Notes under the pieces: model-generated
Databases searched by the model: none
Told to the model about the DNA's origin: nothing
What the model saw: only the letters and a program-made list of their open reading frames with translations
Origin: Bacillus thuringiensis
GTDB lineage: Bacteria > Bacillota > Bacilli > Bacillales > Bacillaceae_G
Direction: 5' to 3'
Assembly: GCF_014932895.1 (NCBI RefSeq)
Contig: NZ_JACYOF010000003.1
Span: forward strand, 186,261-250,260
DNA: 64,000 bases
Translations under genes and position numbers: made by a program
In this document: positions 8,616 to 17,388 of the stretch, in pieces
Position numbering within the stretch: position 1 is the stretch's first letter
How the letters are laid out: every line of letters starts with the position of its first letter

Positions 8616-9962
8616 TTGTTTCGTTCATTTACAAATGGTTGCGTCGCCTTAGTACAACGCTTCTTGCCAGAACCGTTTATTTTATCATGTTTATTAACTG
8701 TTTTCGTTATCTTCTTCGGCATGTTTGCAACTCACCAAACACCTGTAGAAATGATTAATCATTGGGGAAATGGGATTTGGGGACTTCTCGCCTTTTCTAT
8801 GCAAATGGCGCTTGTACTTGTAACTGGATCTGCTTTAGCAAACGCCCCCCTTATTAAAAAAGGATTAACGAAAGCTGCCAGGCTACCGAAAACGACTGGC
8901 CAAGGTATTATTGCCATTTCAATTGTAAGTTTACTTGGTGCATACATAAACTGGGGCTTTGGCATTGTTGTCTCTGTTTTATATGCAAAAGAGGTGGCAA
9001 GGCAGTTAGAAGGATTAGATTATAGACTAGCAATTGCTTCTTCCTACTCCGGATTTCTCATTTGGCATGCAGGTCTTTCTGCTTCTATCCCCCTCACACT
9101 CGCAACAGGAGGCGAAACGTTAATTAAAACGACAGCTGGAAGTATTAAAGAAGCGATTCCCATAACAGAAACGTTATTTTCACCATACGCTCTCGTCCCA
9201 GTTATTATCTTTTTAATTACGATGCCTCTCATTAACCGGGCAATGCATCCAGATGAAAAACATACGATTACAGTTGATCCTAGTGTGTTCCATGAAGAAG
9301 CTGCCGCTCAAGAAGTAGAGAAAAATACGTTCGCTGAAAAAATGGAAAATAGCATCATTATTACACTTTGCATTGGATTATTAGGTCTCATTTATATTTT
9401 CAATTACTTTTATACGAAAGGCTTTAACCTTACACTCGATATCGTTATTTTTATGTTATTAATTGGCGGACTAATTTTCCACCGTACCCCGATTCAATAT
9501 ATTCGTGCTTTTTCTAACTCCACGAAAAGTGCTTCTGGCATTTTACTTCAATTTCCGTTTTACGCAGGAATTATGGGTATGATGATTGGAGCAAATAGTG
9601 AAGGACTTTCGCTTGGAGGAGCTATTTCTAATTTCTTTATTAGCATTTCAAACGAAACGACTTTCCCACTCTTTACTTTTTTAAGTGCTGGCATTGTTAA
9701 TATTTTCGTTCCATCTGGTGGCGGTCAATGGGCTGTGCAAGCACCCATTATGATTCCAGCTGGCGCTGAACTTGGTGTACCTGCTGCAAAAACAGCAATG
9801 GCAATTGCGTGGGGCGATGCTTGGACGAATTTGATTCAACCTTTCTGGGCATTACCAGCATTAGCGATAGCTGGTTTAGGAGCTCGTGATATTATGGGAT
9901 TTTGCGTCATTAACTTACTATATGCAGGATTTATCATTAGCCTATGTTTCTTATTTATTTAA
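8616..9962 (+). CDS. short-chain fatty acid transporter, AtoE family
   Basis: A 448-residue, multi-TM permease of the AtoE/short-chain fatty acid uptake family. Recognisable blocks are LPEPFILSCLLTVFV at the N-terminus, GAYINWGFGIVVSVLYAKE, and FVPSGGGQWAVQAPIM with the conserved GDAWTNLIQPFWALP in the last third. Length is typical. TTG start at 8616 with AGGAGG about 11 bases upstream. It would take up butyrate or acetoacetate-like acids. It stands alone, and no catabolic enzymes lie next to it. Confidence 0.85.
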   Translation: MFRSFTNGCVALVQRFLPEPFILSCLLTVFVIFFGMFATHQTPVEMINHWGNGIWGLLAFSMQMALVLVTGSALANAPLIKKGLTKAARLPKTTGQGIIAISIVSLLGAYINWGFGIVVSVLYAKEVARQLEGLDYRLAIASSYSGFLIWHAGLSASIPLTLATGGETLIKTTAGSIKEAIPITETLFSPYALVPVIIFLITMPLINRAMHPDEKHTITVDPSVFHEEAAAQEVEKNTFAEKMENSIIITLCIGLLGLIYIFNYFYTKGFNLTLDIVIFMLLIGGLIFHRTPIQYIRAFSNSTKSASGILLQFPFYAGIMGMMIGANSEGLSLGGAISNFFISISNETTFPLFTFLSAGIVNIFVPSGGGQWAVQAPIMIPAGAELGVPAAKTAMAIAWGDAWTNLIQPFWALPALAIAGLGARDIMGFCVINLLYAGFIISLCFLFI

Positions 9963-9964
9963 AT

Positions 9965-9995
9965 GAAAAACTAGTTTTATACTAGCTTTTTTATA
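9965..9995. terminator. weak bidirectional terminator
   Basis: CTAGT/ACTAG stem with A-rich and T-rich flanks (AAAAA before, TTTTTT after) between convergent genes. Confidence 0.5.
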
Positions 9996-10002
9996 CAATA
10001 AA

Positions 10003-10356
10003 TCATTCATTTTCTATACATTTTATAACCTTTCTCCACTCTATATCTGTAAGATTTAATGCCTCATATGCAAACAAATCTTCACACACTTTTTCAATTA
10101 GATGGGGATTGTTCCTAAGGAAATTCCACCGTAACACTTTAGGAAGAAAATGTATTTCATATTCTTTACTTCCTCTTATTACCTCATCCACTTCTCTTTC
10201 ACAAATCCCCCTTATTAAATAATCATTTCTTAATTGTATCTGAACTTGTTGAAACGTTTCGCTACATTTCTTCAATTGAAACAAACACGTAATATACGTC
10301 CAGAAAAGTTCGCCATCATACTGGCAACACTTTATAATACGATCGATTTCATTCAT
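10003..10356 (-). CDS. hypothetical protein, translationally coupled
   Basis: A 117-residue soluble, helical protein (MNEIDRIIKCCQYDGELF...) of no family I recognise. It has several Cys residues and no membrane segment. Its ATG overlaps the TGA of the upstream quinone-reductase gene as ATGA, so translation is coupled and the two form an operon. Upstream in-frame starts at 10392 would lie inside that gene and are less likely. Confidence 0.6.
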   Translation of the reverse strand: MNEIDRIIKCCQYDGELFWTYITCLFQLKKCSETFQQVQIQLRNDYLIRGICEREVDEVIRGSKEYEIHFLPKVLRWNFLRNNPHLIEKVCEDLFAYEALNLTDIEWRKVIKCIENE

Positions 10357-10928
10357 AATGTACGAGCCTTTTCTTCTATTTGTAAAAGCCATTTTTCACG
10401 CTTCGCTAATTTACTCGTTTTCACAGATTGAAAAACTGACCGTTTTATATCCCGGATGCCACAAAAGCGTAAGACACCTCTCTTCATCATAATCCAATCC
10501 GCTGATCGATATAATAATGCGACGTACCATAAAGGCGAGTCTAGCGTATTAATAACCCACGCTCTCTTTCCGTTCAATAATCCTTTCGGTAAAGCTCCTT
10601 CATATTTATAAGCAAATCCAGCTACAAAAATGCGATCAATAAACCCTTTTAAAATAGCAGGCATGCCCCACCACCATATCGGATAAATGAAGAGAAAAGT
10701 ATCCGCCTCTTTCACTAATTTTCTATATCGCTCCGTTTCTTCCTCATGTAATAAATCACGTCTTTTTTTCTCTGCATTAAATACAAGTACCGGATCAAAT
10801 TGTTCTTTATACAAATCAAGTAGCGTAAAAGAATGCTTTGTTTCTTCAAGTCCTTTTTGCACATGCTCTAAAATTGCCCCGTTAAAACTTGAAGGATTAG
10901 GATGAGCGTATATAATTAGTACGTTCAC
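10353..10928 (-). CDS. NAD(P)H-dependent flavodoxin-fold oxidoreductase (MdaB/KefG-type)
   Basis: A 191-residue Flavodoxin_2 protein. The N-terminal strand and FMN/FAD phosphate loop read YAHPNPSSFNGAI. The conserved YPIWWWGMPAILKGFIDR block (residues ~81-98) contacts the flavin and nicotinamide. The enzyme would transfer two electrons from NAD(P)H to quinones or nitro compounds in the cytosol. Start is GTG behind a GGGGGGC region. It is followed by the coupled hypothetical gene. Confidence 0.8.
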   Translation of the reverse strand: MNVLIIYAHPNPSSFNGAILEHVQKGLEETKHSFTLLDLYKEQFDPVLVFNAEKKRRDLLHEEETERYRKLVKEADTFLFIYPIWWWGMPAILKGFIDRIFVAGFAYKYEGALPKGLLNGKRAWVINTLDSPLWYVALLYRSADWIMMKRGVLRFCGIRDIKRSVFQSVKTSKLAKREKWLLQIEEKARTL

Positions 10929-10948
10929 TACAAAGCCCCCCTCTATAA

Positions 10949-11338
10949 TTACAGTTTCCCCTTCTTTAACATCTTCTCTACAATTTGCACATTTTTTGAA
11001 CTTTGTAACAAACGATTTAATACTGTTAGTAACTCTTCTTTTTCTAAACCTTTCAGTTTCTCTTTAACCGCACTCTCACCCGCACTTTGAATATCATAAA
11101 CAACTGCCGCCATATGCTTACAAAAATTCTCATACGGACACTCGCAGCTACTTTCTGTAAAATCTTCTAGATCAATAATCACTTCATAATTCCCAGCATT
11201 TCCAGTAACGAAAGCAAAAACCTTATTATCCTGTATTTCAACATCTTCTACATGTCCATCTTCATAATATTCATATCCCTTATCTATAATGTACTTTGGA
11301 ATCCATTTCGTTATATCTTTTAATAAGTAAGCGTACAT
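10949..11338 (-). CDS. SWIM zinc-finger protein
   Basis: A 129-residue protein containing a SWIM motif: CEC near residue 69, then CKH seven residues on (SSCECPYENFCKHMAAVVYD), matching CxCx(n)CxH. SWIM domains bind zinc and mediate DNA or protein contacts. In bacilli they occur in SWI/SNF helicases and as short stand-alone proteins like this one. Start is ATG 11338 with AAGAGG upstream; the longer frame to 11386 runs through that site. It lies 20 bp upstream of the oxidoreductase gene and may be co-transcribed with it. Confidence 0.7.
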   Translation of the reverse strand: MYAYLLKDITKWIPKYIIDKGYEYYEDGHVEDVEIQDNKVFAFVTGNAGNYEVIIDLEDFTESSCECPYENFCKHMAAVVYDIQSAGESAVKEKLKGLEKEELLTVLNRLLQSSKNVQIVEKMLKKGKL

Positions 11339-11396
11339 AATTGAACCTCTTCCTTTAATTCCCTTTTGACTTCCAAAACCCTGCATGTTATTCTAA

Positions 11397-11560
11397 TTAC
11401 TGTTAAGTAGCAAGTCTACGTGACAAAACAACTGACACCTATTCGGCGAAGGTGTCTCTTTTCATTTATAGCCGATATGAAGTGCCTCTTTCAGGCACAT
11501 TCAACTTTTGACACTACACACTCAACACCATTCCCTTGTATCAGGCTGCTTTAGCAGTCT
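11397..11560. other. hairpin-rich intergenic segment
   Basis: Three separate hairpins: GACACC/GGTGTC (11430-11455), GTGCCT/AGGCAC (11488-11505) and GGCTGC/GCAGTC (11541-11558). The last is followed by TTTT. The left edge carries TACTGTTAAGTAGC (11398-11411), which recurs at 26015-26028. No ORF. Possibly a repeat remnant or a small RNA locus. Confidence 0.35.
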
Positions 11561-11576
11561 TTTACTCTACATACTT

Positions 11577-11602
11577 CAAAAAAAGAGAGCTTAGCTCCCT
11601 TT
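11577..11602 (-). terminator. terminator of the SAM-riboswitch gene
   Basis: On the minus strand GGGAGC TAA GCTCTC is followed by TTTTTTTG. The loop is the gene's own TAA stop codon. Confidence 0.75.
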
Positions 11603-11908
11603 TCTCGCCTTATAATATACCCCTTTTTCAGCATAGAGACATTCATCATCAGCTAATGTAATTTTCCCATCCAGTTTCAGTTCGTCTAATAGCCTCGATA
11701 AATAAAATTGATGTAACATTTTTTTCGTGAATTTTCCTTCATGATGCGAAACGATATGTTCTTGAATATCTAACAATGATATCGGCTTATCTTGCTCTAT
11801 CATATATTCATAAACTGTACTACGCAGTTTTACGTACTTTTCGAGTGTCACAGTAATCCGCAACCCCTTTCTTCTTAATATAAATTTTCGTAATCGGTTT
11901 TTTTGCAA
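11591..11908 (-). CDS. unknown basic protein downstream of a SAM-I riboswitch
   Basis: Up to 105 residues, Lys/Arg-rich at the N-terminus, then a mixed alpha/beta segment (YMIEQDKPISLLDIQEHIV, DDECLYAEKGVYYKA) that could be a small winged-helix fold. No family recognised. Start is uncertain: TTG 11908 has GGAGAGG nine bases upstream, directly after the riboswitch; GTG 11851 (MTLEKYVKL) has AAAGGGG at 12 bases. S-box control implies a link to methionine, cysteine or SAM metabolism, but nothing in the protein confirms that. It is monocistronic, ending in its own terminator. Confidence 0.6.
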   Translation of the reverse strand: MQKNRLRKFILRRKGLRITVTLEKYVKLRSTVYEYMIEQDKPISLLDIQEHIVSHHEGKFTKKMLHQFYLSRLLDELKLDGKITLADDECLYAEKGVYYKARKGS

Positions 11909-12050
11909 TAAAAAAACCTCTCCGATAAGAAGAAGTTACGTATATATCTTCGTCTTATCTCCCAGAACAAATATGTTCTGCTGGAATTAGCACCTGCATC
12001 GCGGTTGCTGGGTTTCATCGGGCCAGTCCCTCCACCTCTCTGGATAAGAA
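11909..12050 (-). promoter_or_regulatory. SAM-I (S-box) riboswitch
   Basis: On the minus strand the aptamer begins with P1 CTTATC (12043-12048), then AGAGAGGTGGAGGGACTGGC, CGATGAAACCCAGCAACC and GCAGGTGCTAATTCCAGC. It closes with GATAAG (11954-11959). These are the conserved S-box blocks. After P1 a competing stem, GATAAGACGAAG with CTTCTTCTTATC (11924-11959), can form. A second hairpin of GGTTTTTTT with AAAAAAACC encloses the TTG start. I see no ordinary terminator, so control may be translational. Confidence 0.9.
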
Positions 12051-12172
12051 AATATTCACTTAAATCTTACTATACGTAATTTCATTTTAATTGTCAAACA
12101 AATATAACAAATTATATTTTCTTCCCTAGCGTTCATACTATACATATATGAACATTCAAGGAGGATTATGAA

Positions 12173-12364
12173 ATGCATCAAAATGCTCGCGGATATGTAC
12201 AAGATTCTTTTCATTCATTACAAGAAGCAAAACATTGTTTAGAAGAAGCACTTCAAACCGTTGAAAAAGATTTTAATCGCGCTCGTATTGAACAATCACT
12301 TTATGCGATCGAACAAGCTCTTCAACGTTGTGATTACACGGTTCACATTTTAGAACAAGAATGA
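12173..12364 (+). CDS. small helical hypothetical protein
   Basis: A 63-residue protein that looks almost entirely helical and coiled-coil-like (SLQEAKHCLEEALQTVEKDF, QSLYAIEQALQRC), with no membrane segment. Start ATG with AAGGAGG upstream. Small helical proteins like this are common in B. cereus genomes, and I cannot assign a function. It has its own terminator and converges on the ywiC-like gene. Confidence 0.65.
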   Translation: MHQNARGYVQDSFHSLQEAKHCLEEALQTVEKDFNRARIEQSLYAIEQALQRCDYTVHILEQE

Positions 12365-12397
12365 AAAAACTTCCCATCAATTGATGGGAAGTTTTTT
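12364..12397. terminator. perfect bidirectional terminator
   Basis: A 17-bp perfect palindrome with arms 12364-12380 and 12381-12397 (AAAAAACTTCCCATCAA and its complement). It serves both convergent genes; the A- and T-tracts are at the ends. Confidence 0.9.
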
Positions 12398-13119
12398 CAA
12401 ATGGCATACTTCATTATTATTACCGTTATGATTAAAAAATATACAGAATTAACAATTTCTAAAACCCCTACTTTTATGATAGAAATTTTTTTACCATATA
12501 ACATAATTGCCCGAGTGACACTTGGTATAAAGATAAGAGAATACCACGAATTGATAGCAAAGACGATTATCGTTAACACGATATGATAACCCCAAAATAT
12601 AAGACGATACTTCGGATTATTTTTCTCACGAATCATCGTTTTCACATAAAACGTACTTCCTAAAAAATATAAAAATGAAATAAGCGCAATGAATAATGCT
12701 GTATTATCGATTTGCTTCATTGAAAAATAATAACTAATTAAACCACCGATACAAAACACAATGATTGCACAAATATCATTTAGTAGTGCTCTTTCATTTT
12801 TTTGACGAGCATAATATATATTTACAATAAATAATGGAATCATTACTACTACGAATAAAAGAATTCGCCATTCATATAATAAAGAAATCATCCCAAATAC
12901 GAACGCAATAATAAAATAAACAATTGCAGCGTGTAAAAACTCTTTTTTTCGTCTTTGCTTTATGTACATGAGAAATGGATACGTAGCTAAATAAATAAAA
13001 AACCAAGCTAAAAACAATGGAATATGATATAAAGTAGGTTTCCCAAGTATGATACTTAATAGAAATGGTATAACAAGCATAGCCCATGCCCCATGTTGCT
13101 TCGGAATAACTAACTTCAT
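12397..13119 (-). CDS. ywiC: YwiC-like membrane protein
   Basis: A 240-residue integral membrane protein with about seven hydrophobic segments. It begins with the family's characteristic MKLVIPKQHGAWAMLVIPFL. The family is named after B. subtilis YwiC, which lies near the fnr/nar genes there. I know of no demonstrated activity, and no nitrate genes are adjacent here. Cytoplasmic loops are Lys/Arg-rich. Start ATG with GAGGGAGG upstream. Ends at the shared palindromic terminator. Confidence 0.75.
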   Translation of the reverse strand: MKLVIPKQHGAWAMLVIPFLLSIILGKPTLYHIPLFLAWFFIYLATYPFLMYIKQRRKKEFLHAAIVYFIIAFVFGMISLLYEWRILLFVVVMIPLFIVNIYYARQKNERALLNDICAIIVFCIGGLISYYFSMKQIDNTALFIALISFLYFLGSTFYVKTMIREKNNPKYRLIFWGYHIVLTIIVFAINSWYSLIFIPSVTRAIMLYGKKISIIKVGVLEIVNSVYFLIITVIIMKYAI

Positions 13120-13213
13120 TACCTATACACCTCCCTCTTGAAAATAGTTCTCACCTATTATTATACAAATAATTTTATATAATGACGGATGTATATTGGA
13201 TCTATTTTTTGAC

Positions 13214-13252
13214 AATAAAAAATGCTCCTTACAATATGTAAGAAGCATGAAA
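13214..13252 (-). terminator. terminator of the ECF operon
   Basis: ATGCTCCTTAC (13222-13232) pairs with GTAAGAAGCAT (13238-13248), with one wobble. The minus strand continues TTTTTTATTG. Confidence 0.75.
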
Positions 13253-13303
13253 GAGGCAAACGAATATGTAAGTCGCGACCCTACCTTATATGAATATGCT
13301 TTT

Positions 13304-14005
13304 CTATGTCACGTTATGCTCATCTAATATGCTATATTTCTTTTTAAATCTTGTAAGAATCTTAATCCAAGAGGTACTAAATAATAATAAGAAAATAACA
13401 TTCGAAATCGCATGACTCAAATCGAAGTAAAAACTTGCGACATAGTACGAAATGACAGTTTCCCATGTTGCTTCTCGTATAAAACCGAGTAGTCCCCAGA
13501 AGTTCATAATCCAGCCAAATAAAAATCCAACGATCACTCCATATAGGAGTCTTCCCCATAGCTTTTTCATTAAAAATGTATTACGAAGTAAGCCTGCTAT
13601 AAACCCAATCATGCCCCATGAAAACATTTGCCATGGGGTCCACGGACCTTGTCCTAAAAAAATGTTAGATACAATAGCAGCTGTAGCACCGATCATAAAA
13701 CCAGTTTCACTTCCAAACACGATTGCAGAAACGATAATGACAAATGAAGTTGGTTGTACACTTGGCAAAATAGAGAATGGTACTCGGCTAACTGCTGCGA
13801 TTGCTGCTAATACGGCAACGAGAACAATTTCACGTGAAACAAATGCCTTCCTTTCAAAACGAACATAGAAAGGTAACATAATAACAACTAATAAAAACAG
13901 ACTACTTACCATGTAATAACCGTCTATGATAAGTGTAGTAAAGAGTAATGTGCCTATTATAACTGCTAAAATACATATTATGAATGCAATATATCGTTTG
14001 GACAC
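13304..14005 (-). CDS. ECF transporter substrate-binding (S) component
   Basis: A 233-residue protein with about six TM helices. It carries the S-component signature VLAAIAAVSRVPF (the AxxxA-type face that contacts EcfT), and SETGFMIGATAAIVSNIF followed by GPWTPWQMFSWG. Proteins with the latter block are predicted cobalamin- or corrinoid-type S components in ECF systems, from memory. It is the last gene of the operon after the ATPases and EcfT. It overlaps the ATPase gene by 28 bp; GTG 14005 is the likeliest start. Substrate by inference: cobalamin or a related corrinoid. Confidence 0.75.
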   Translation of the reverse strand: MSKRYIAFIICILAVIIGTLLFTTLIIDGYYMVSSLFLLVVIMLPFYVRFERKAFVSREIVLVAVLAAIAAVSRVPFSILPSVQPTSFVIIVSAIVFGSETGFMIGATAAIVSNIFLGQGPWTPWQMFSWGMIGFIAGLLRNTFLMKKLWGRLLYGVIVGFLFGWIMNFWGLLGFIREATWETVISYYVASFYFDLSHAISNVIFLLLFSTSWIKILTRFKKKYSILDEHNVT

Positions 14006-15633
14006 GCTTCGTACACATCCTCCCACGTTAATGCATATGGCAATTCTTTTCGAATGAATCTGTTAATGGATGTTGTATAAAAGAAGTTACCGCTAAAAAA
14101 TTCTTTCGGTGCATCATTCATAATGACTGTTCCATCAAATAACATCATACATTGATCAACGTATTTCGCTGCAAACTCAATGTCATGCGTTGCCATTACA
14201 ATTGTTGTACCTTCTTTTTGCAATTTCCTAAATAACTCTCCTACTCTTTCTTTCTTCCATGGATCTAATCCCTTTGTTGGTTCATCCAGTAATAATAATG
14301 TTGGTTTTGATAATAACGTAGTACATAATGCGAGTAGTTGTTGCTCTCCCCCGCTACAATCATGTGGATGGCGTTCTTTAAGAGAATCTAACCAAAACTT
14401 TTTCAACATATCTTCTGCTATTACTCTTCCTTGTTCTCCGTATAATTCACGCGCACGTTCATAAACCTCTTCCCACACTGTATCAAATGTAAAATGATAA
14501 TATGGATGCTGCGATACATACCCGATACTTTTAAATCGTTCTTTCGAATCAATTTTATGTATCACTTTTCCATTCCACTTTACTTTCCCTCTTCTCGATT
14601 TTTGTAATCCTGCTAAAATCGTTAACAGTGTAGACTTCCCGGTACCATTTTTCCCAACAAGAGCTACCCATTTTCCTTTTTCAATCGAAACGGTTAAATC
14701 GCGTAAAATAAGTGGGCTATTTTTTTCATATTGAAAAGAAATATGTTCTGCACTTAAAATTACTTCTTGCTTCTCACTTTGTTTCACTTGCTCATTCACA
14801 TATGATATCGCTGCAAAATCATTCATTTTCACTTGCGCTTCTCGCACTGTAAACGGAATATCTCTCGCATTCCATTCTAAAAATAATCTTGGAATTTGCG
14901 GAATAAAAGGGCGAAAGTTTTCTACTTTCCACATTTTTGCTATAACCGTTTTAGGACTACCATCATACAGGATTTGGCCATTATCCATACAAACAACGCG
15001 TGTTGCAAGTGGCATAACTTCATCTAAACGATGTTCACTTAAAATAATCGTAATTCCAAGTTCTTCATTAATACGTTTTAACAATCCTAAAAACTCTTTC
15101 GCAGCAATCGGATCTAACTGCGCTGTCGGTTCATCTAATAATAGTAGTTTCGGCTGCATAACTAATACCGCAGCTAAATTGACAAGTTGCTTTTGTCCAC
15201 CAGATAAAGTATGAACAGATTGGTGCAGTAAATCTTGAAATCCTAAAAAACTAATAAGCTCTGCTATTCTTTTTTGAATAATATGTGATGGTAATCCGAT
15301 ATTTTCTAAAGAAAATGCTAATTCTTGAATCACTGTATCCATAACGATCTGATTTTCTGGATTTTGAAATACCATCCCAATTTCTTGGGCCGATAATAAA
15401 TCTGGTACATCTTCTAATAAAACCCCGTCATAATATATATATCCAGAACGCTTACCTATTGGAAGTAACTCCTTTTTAAAATGTTTTAATAAAGTCGTCT
15501 TCCCAGACCCCGATCCGCCAACAAGTGTGATAAACTCACCTTTTTGGATAGAAAGGGAAATATGCTGTAACGCTTCTTCGTTTTCATCAGCATATACAAA
15601 TGATAAATTGTTTATTTCTGCATGCGCCACCAT
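13978..15633 (-). CDS. ECF transporter energising subunit, two fused ATPase domains
   Basis: A 551-residue protein that is EcfA and EcfA' in one chain (YkoD-like). Domain 1 has Walker A GGSGSGKTT (~37-45), signature LSGGQKQ and Walker B LLLLDEPTAQLD. Domain 2 has GKNGTGKST (~residue 325), a CSGGEQQ signature and LLLLDEPTKGLD. Both switch histidines are present (SEHRLDE and ATHDIEF). It powers vitamin uptake with the adjacent EcfT and S component. Overlaps EcfT by ~22 bp and the S gene by 28 bp, so translation is coupled. Confidence 0.9.
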   Translation of the reverse strand: MVAHAEINNLSFVYADENEEALQHISLSIQKGEFITLVGGSGSGKTTLLKHFKKELLPIGKRSGYIYYDGVLLEDVPDLLSAQEIGMVFQNPENQIVMDTVIQELAFSLENIGLPSHIIQKRIAELISFLGFQDLLHQSVHTLSGGQKQLVNLAAVLVMQPKLLLLDEPTAQLDPIAAKEFLGLLKRINEELGITIILSEHRLDEVMPLATRVVCMDNGQILYDGSPKTVIAKMWKVENFRPFIPQIPRLFLEWNARDIPFTVREAQVKMNDFAAISYVNEQVKQSEKQEVILSAEHISFQYEKNSPLILRDLTVSIEKGKWVALVGKNGTGKSTLLTILAGLQKSRRGKVKWNGKVIHKIDSKERFKSIGYVSQHPYYHFTFDTVWEEVYERARELYGEQGRVIAEDMLKKFWLDSLKERHPHDCSGGEQQLLALCTTLLSKPTLLLLDEPTKGLDPWKKERVGELFRKLQKEGTTIVMATHDIEFAAKYVDQCMMLFDGTVIMNDAPKEFFSGNFFYTTSINRFIRKELPYALTWEDVYEACPNDILHS

Positions 15634-16490
15634 ACCCATTCCCTTCCTTCCATTATAATTGGTAAACTAATAAACAGCGTAAATAGTACAAACATCATTC
15701 CATCGTATGGCTGGAATAAAATAGATTCGACTTTCGGATAAATAATTAATTTACCTCCGCCATAATTGCTCACTATGATACCAGCTATAAATAGAATAAT
15801 TAAATAACTGAGCGTATACCAATCGCGTCTTTCCATTCTATACCGAATATACGTCGTACGCTTCGTTACACCAAACCCACGAGCTTGCATAGAATCTGCC
15901 GTTTGAAGTGCATCTTCTAACGAACAAATTAATAATACTTGTAGCAATTGCATTCCATGTTTCATTCGTTCAACAATTGAACCTGAATCTACCTGTACGC
16001 CTTTCGTTTTTTGGACGAGTGTGATTTTCTTTAACCGTCTAATAAACAAAGGTACAAACCTCAATGTAATCATCGTTAACAATGCAACTTTCGGTGAGAT
16101 TCTCGAAAACAAATATAAAAATTTATGACTTGAAATAATATCATTGTAAGACGCAAACGTAAACATAATCGCAACTAATAATAACCCCATTACTATTCCA
16201 AACATAATCGCCTCAAGCTTAATACGACTATCACCCAACCAAAATAACGTAGTTCGACCTCTATGTGTTAATAACGAATTAAATAAAATTACCATGAAAA
16301 AGAATACGACTGTGCTCGGTAACATCTTTCTTATCTTTTCGCTATTCCCTTGCATCATATTTATAATAACAATTAATATAATTGCCCCAATTAAAAAAAG
16401 AGGATGAAGACACATCATACATAGTATCATCACCCCAATATAATAAAAAAAAGTCACAAAAGGATGTAAAGAAGAAAAACTTATTTTCAT
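15612..16490 (-). CDS. ECF transporter transmembrane coupling subunit EcfT
   Basis: A 292-residue, CbiQ/EcfT-family protein with about six TM segments. A cytoplasmic coupling helix carries the Ala-Arg-Gly motif (DSMQARGFGVTKRTTY, near residues 200-215), which docks in the ATPase groove. It bridges the fused ATPase and the S component. Start ATG 16490 with AAAGGA. It lies 23 bp after the DUF4430 lipoprotein gene, so the surface proteins and transporter are one operon. Confidence 0.85.
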   Translation of the reverse strand: MKISFSSLHPFVTFFYYIGVMILCMMCLHPLFLIGAIILIVIINMMQGNSEKIRKMLPSTVVFFFMVILFNSLLTHRGRTTLFWLGDSRIKLEAIMFGIVMGLLLVAIMFTFASYNDIISSHKFLYLFSRISPKVALLTMITLRFVPLFIRRLKKITLVQKTKGVQVDSGSIVERMKHGMQLLQVLLICSLEDALQTADSMQARGFGVTKRTTYIRYRMERRDWYTLSYLIILFIAGIIVSNYGGGKLIIYPKVESILFQPYDGMMFVLFTLFISLPIIMEGREWVWWRMQK

Positions 16491-16513
16491 AGTCCTTTAC
16501 CGAAGTCCCTTTC

Positions 16514-17332
16514 TTATTTTAATACATACACCCACTCAATTGTATCTCCTGGTTTTACTGTAACTACACCAGCACTACGGTTTGGAAATGCACCGTTCAC
16601 ACGGTATTTCCACCCACTAGTAGCAGTAACATCTTTTTCATATAAATCATTAATACCTTTTACATAAACACTATCTTTTGATCCACTTGCATCAACATCT
16701 AATCCTGTACGCTGCAACACTTTATAAACAGTTTCTCCATCTTGTACATCAATCTTTTTCGCACCTAATAAGTATCCTTCATTACCTTTTACTGAGATAG
16801 TGACTTGTTTTGCTTGTGGTTTAGGTACCTGTACTGGATCTGGTTTTGGCGGCTCAGGATTTGGTATTGCCGGAGTTGATATTATTTTCTCCTGTTTATT
16901 CAGATCTTCTTTTTGCTCCTGCTTCGGTGTTTCTTTCGGCTGATTAACAACCTTCGCTTCTTCTTTTACTTCTTGCGTTTTCGGTTGCTGTTGTTTCTCT
17001 TCTTGTGCTTTTTGCTGTTCTGGTTGTTTAGTAGCGGCCGGTTGTTCCTGAGGTTTCTCCTCTTTCTTTACTTCTGGTTGTGCCTGTGGCTTTTCCTCTT
17101 TCGGCTTCTCTTCTACTTTTTGTTCTTCTTTCTCTTCTTGTTTTTTCTGCTCCGGTTCAGTTTTTTTCTCTTCCGGTTTCGTTTCGTCTTTCTGTTCGTC
17201 TTGTTTCGCTACTTCTTTTTGCTCTTCTTGCTTTGGTTCTACCTTCTTCTCAGGCTTTACAGCTGCCTCTTCACATCCAGCAAGTAGCCCGAGTGAAAGC
17301 ATTAAAGAAATAAGCCATTTCATCTTATTCAT
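16514..17332 (-). CDS. DUF4430 lipoprotein with a long Glu/Lys/Pro/Gln linker
   Basis: A 272-residue exported lipoprotein. Signal peptide MNKMKWLISLMLSLGLLAGC, where LLAGC is the lipobox and Cys20 is lipidated. A ~150-residue low-complexity EK/PQ region spans the wall. A C-terminal DUF4430 domain (~residues 180-272: GYLLGAKKIDVQDGETVYKV ... SGWKYRVNG ... GDTIEWVYVLK) follows. DUF4430 is related to the beta domain of transcobalamin/intrinsic factor. It is likely the membrane-proximal ligand-capture protein for the ECF transporter. Start at ATG 17332 follows AAAGGTGAG. Confidence 0.8.
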   Translation of the reverse strand: MNKMKWLISLMLSLGLLAGCEEAAVKPEKKVEPKQEEQKEVAKQDEQKDETKPEEKKTEPEQKKQEEKEEQKVEEKPKEEKPQAQPEVKKEEKPQEQPAATKQPEQQKAQEEKQQQPKTQEVKEEAKVVNQPKETPKQEQKEDLNKQEKIISTPAIPNPEPPKPDPVQVPKPQAKQVTISVKGNEGYLLGAKKIDVQDGETVYKVLQRTGLDVDASGSKDSVYVKGINDLYEKDVTATSGWKYRVNGAFPNRSAGVVTVKPGDTIEWVYVLK

Positions 17333-17353
17333 GTTGTCTCTCACCTTTCATAC

Positions 17354-17387
17354 TAAAATTAGGAGCAAATGATTGCTCCTAATTTTT
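17354..17387 (-). terminator. intra-operon attenuating terminator
   Basis: AAATTAGGAGCAA pairs with TTGCTCCTAATTT around a four-base loop, followed on the minus strand by TTTAG. It sits in the gap between the LPXTG gene and the lipoprotein gene, so it may reduce downstream expression relative to the surface protein. Confidence 0.65.
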
Positions 17388-17388
17388 G

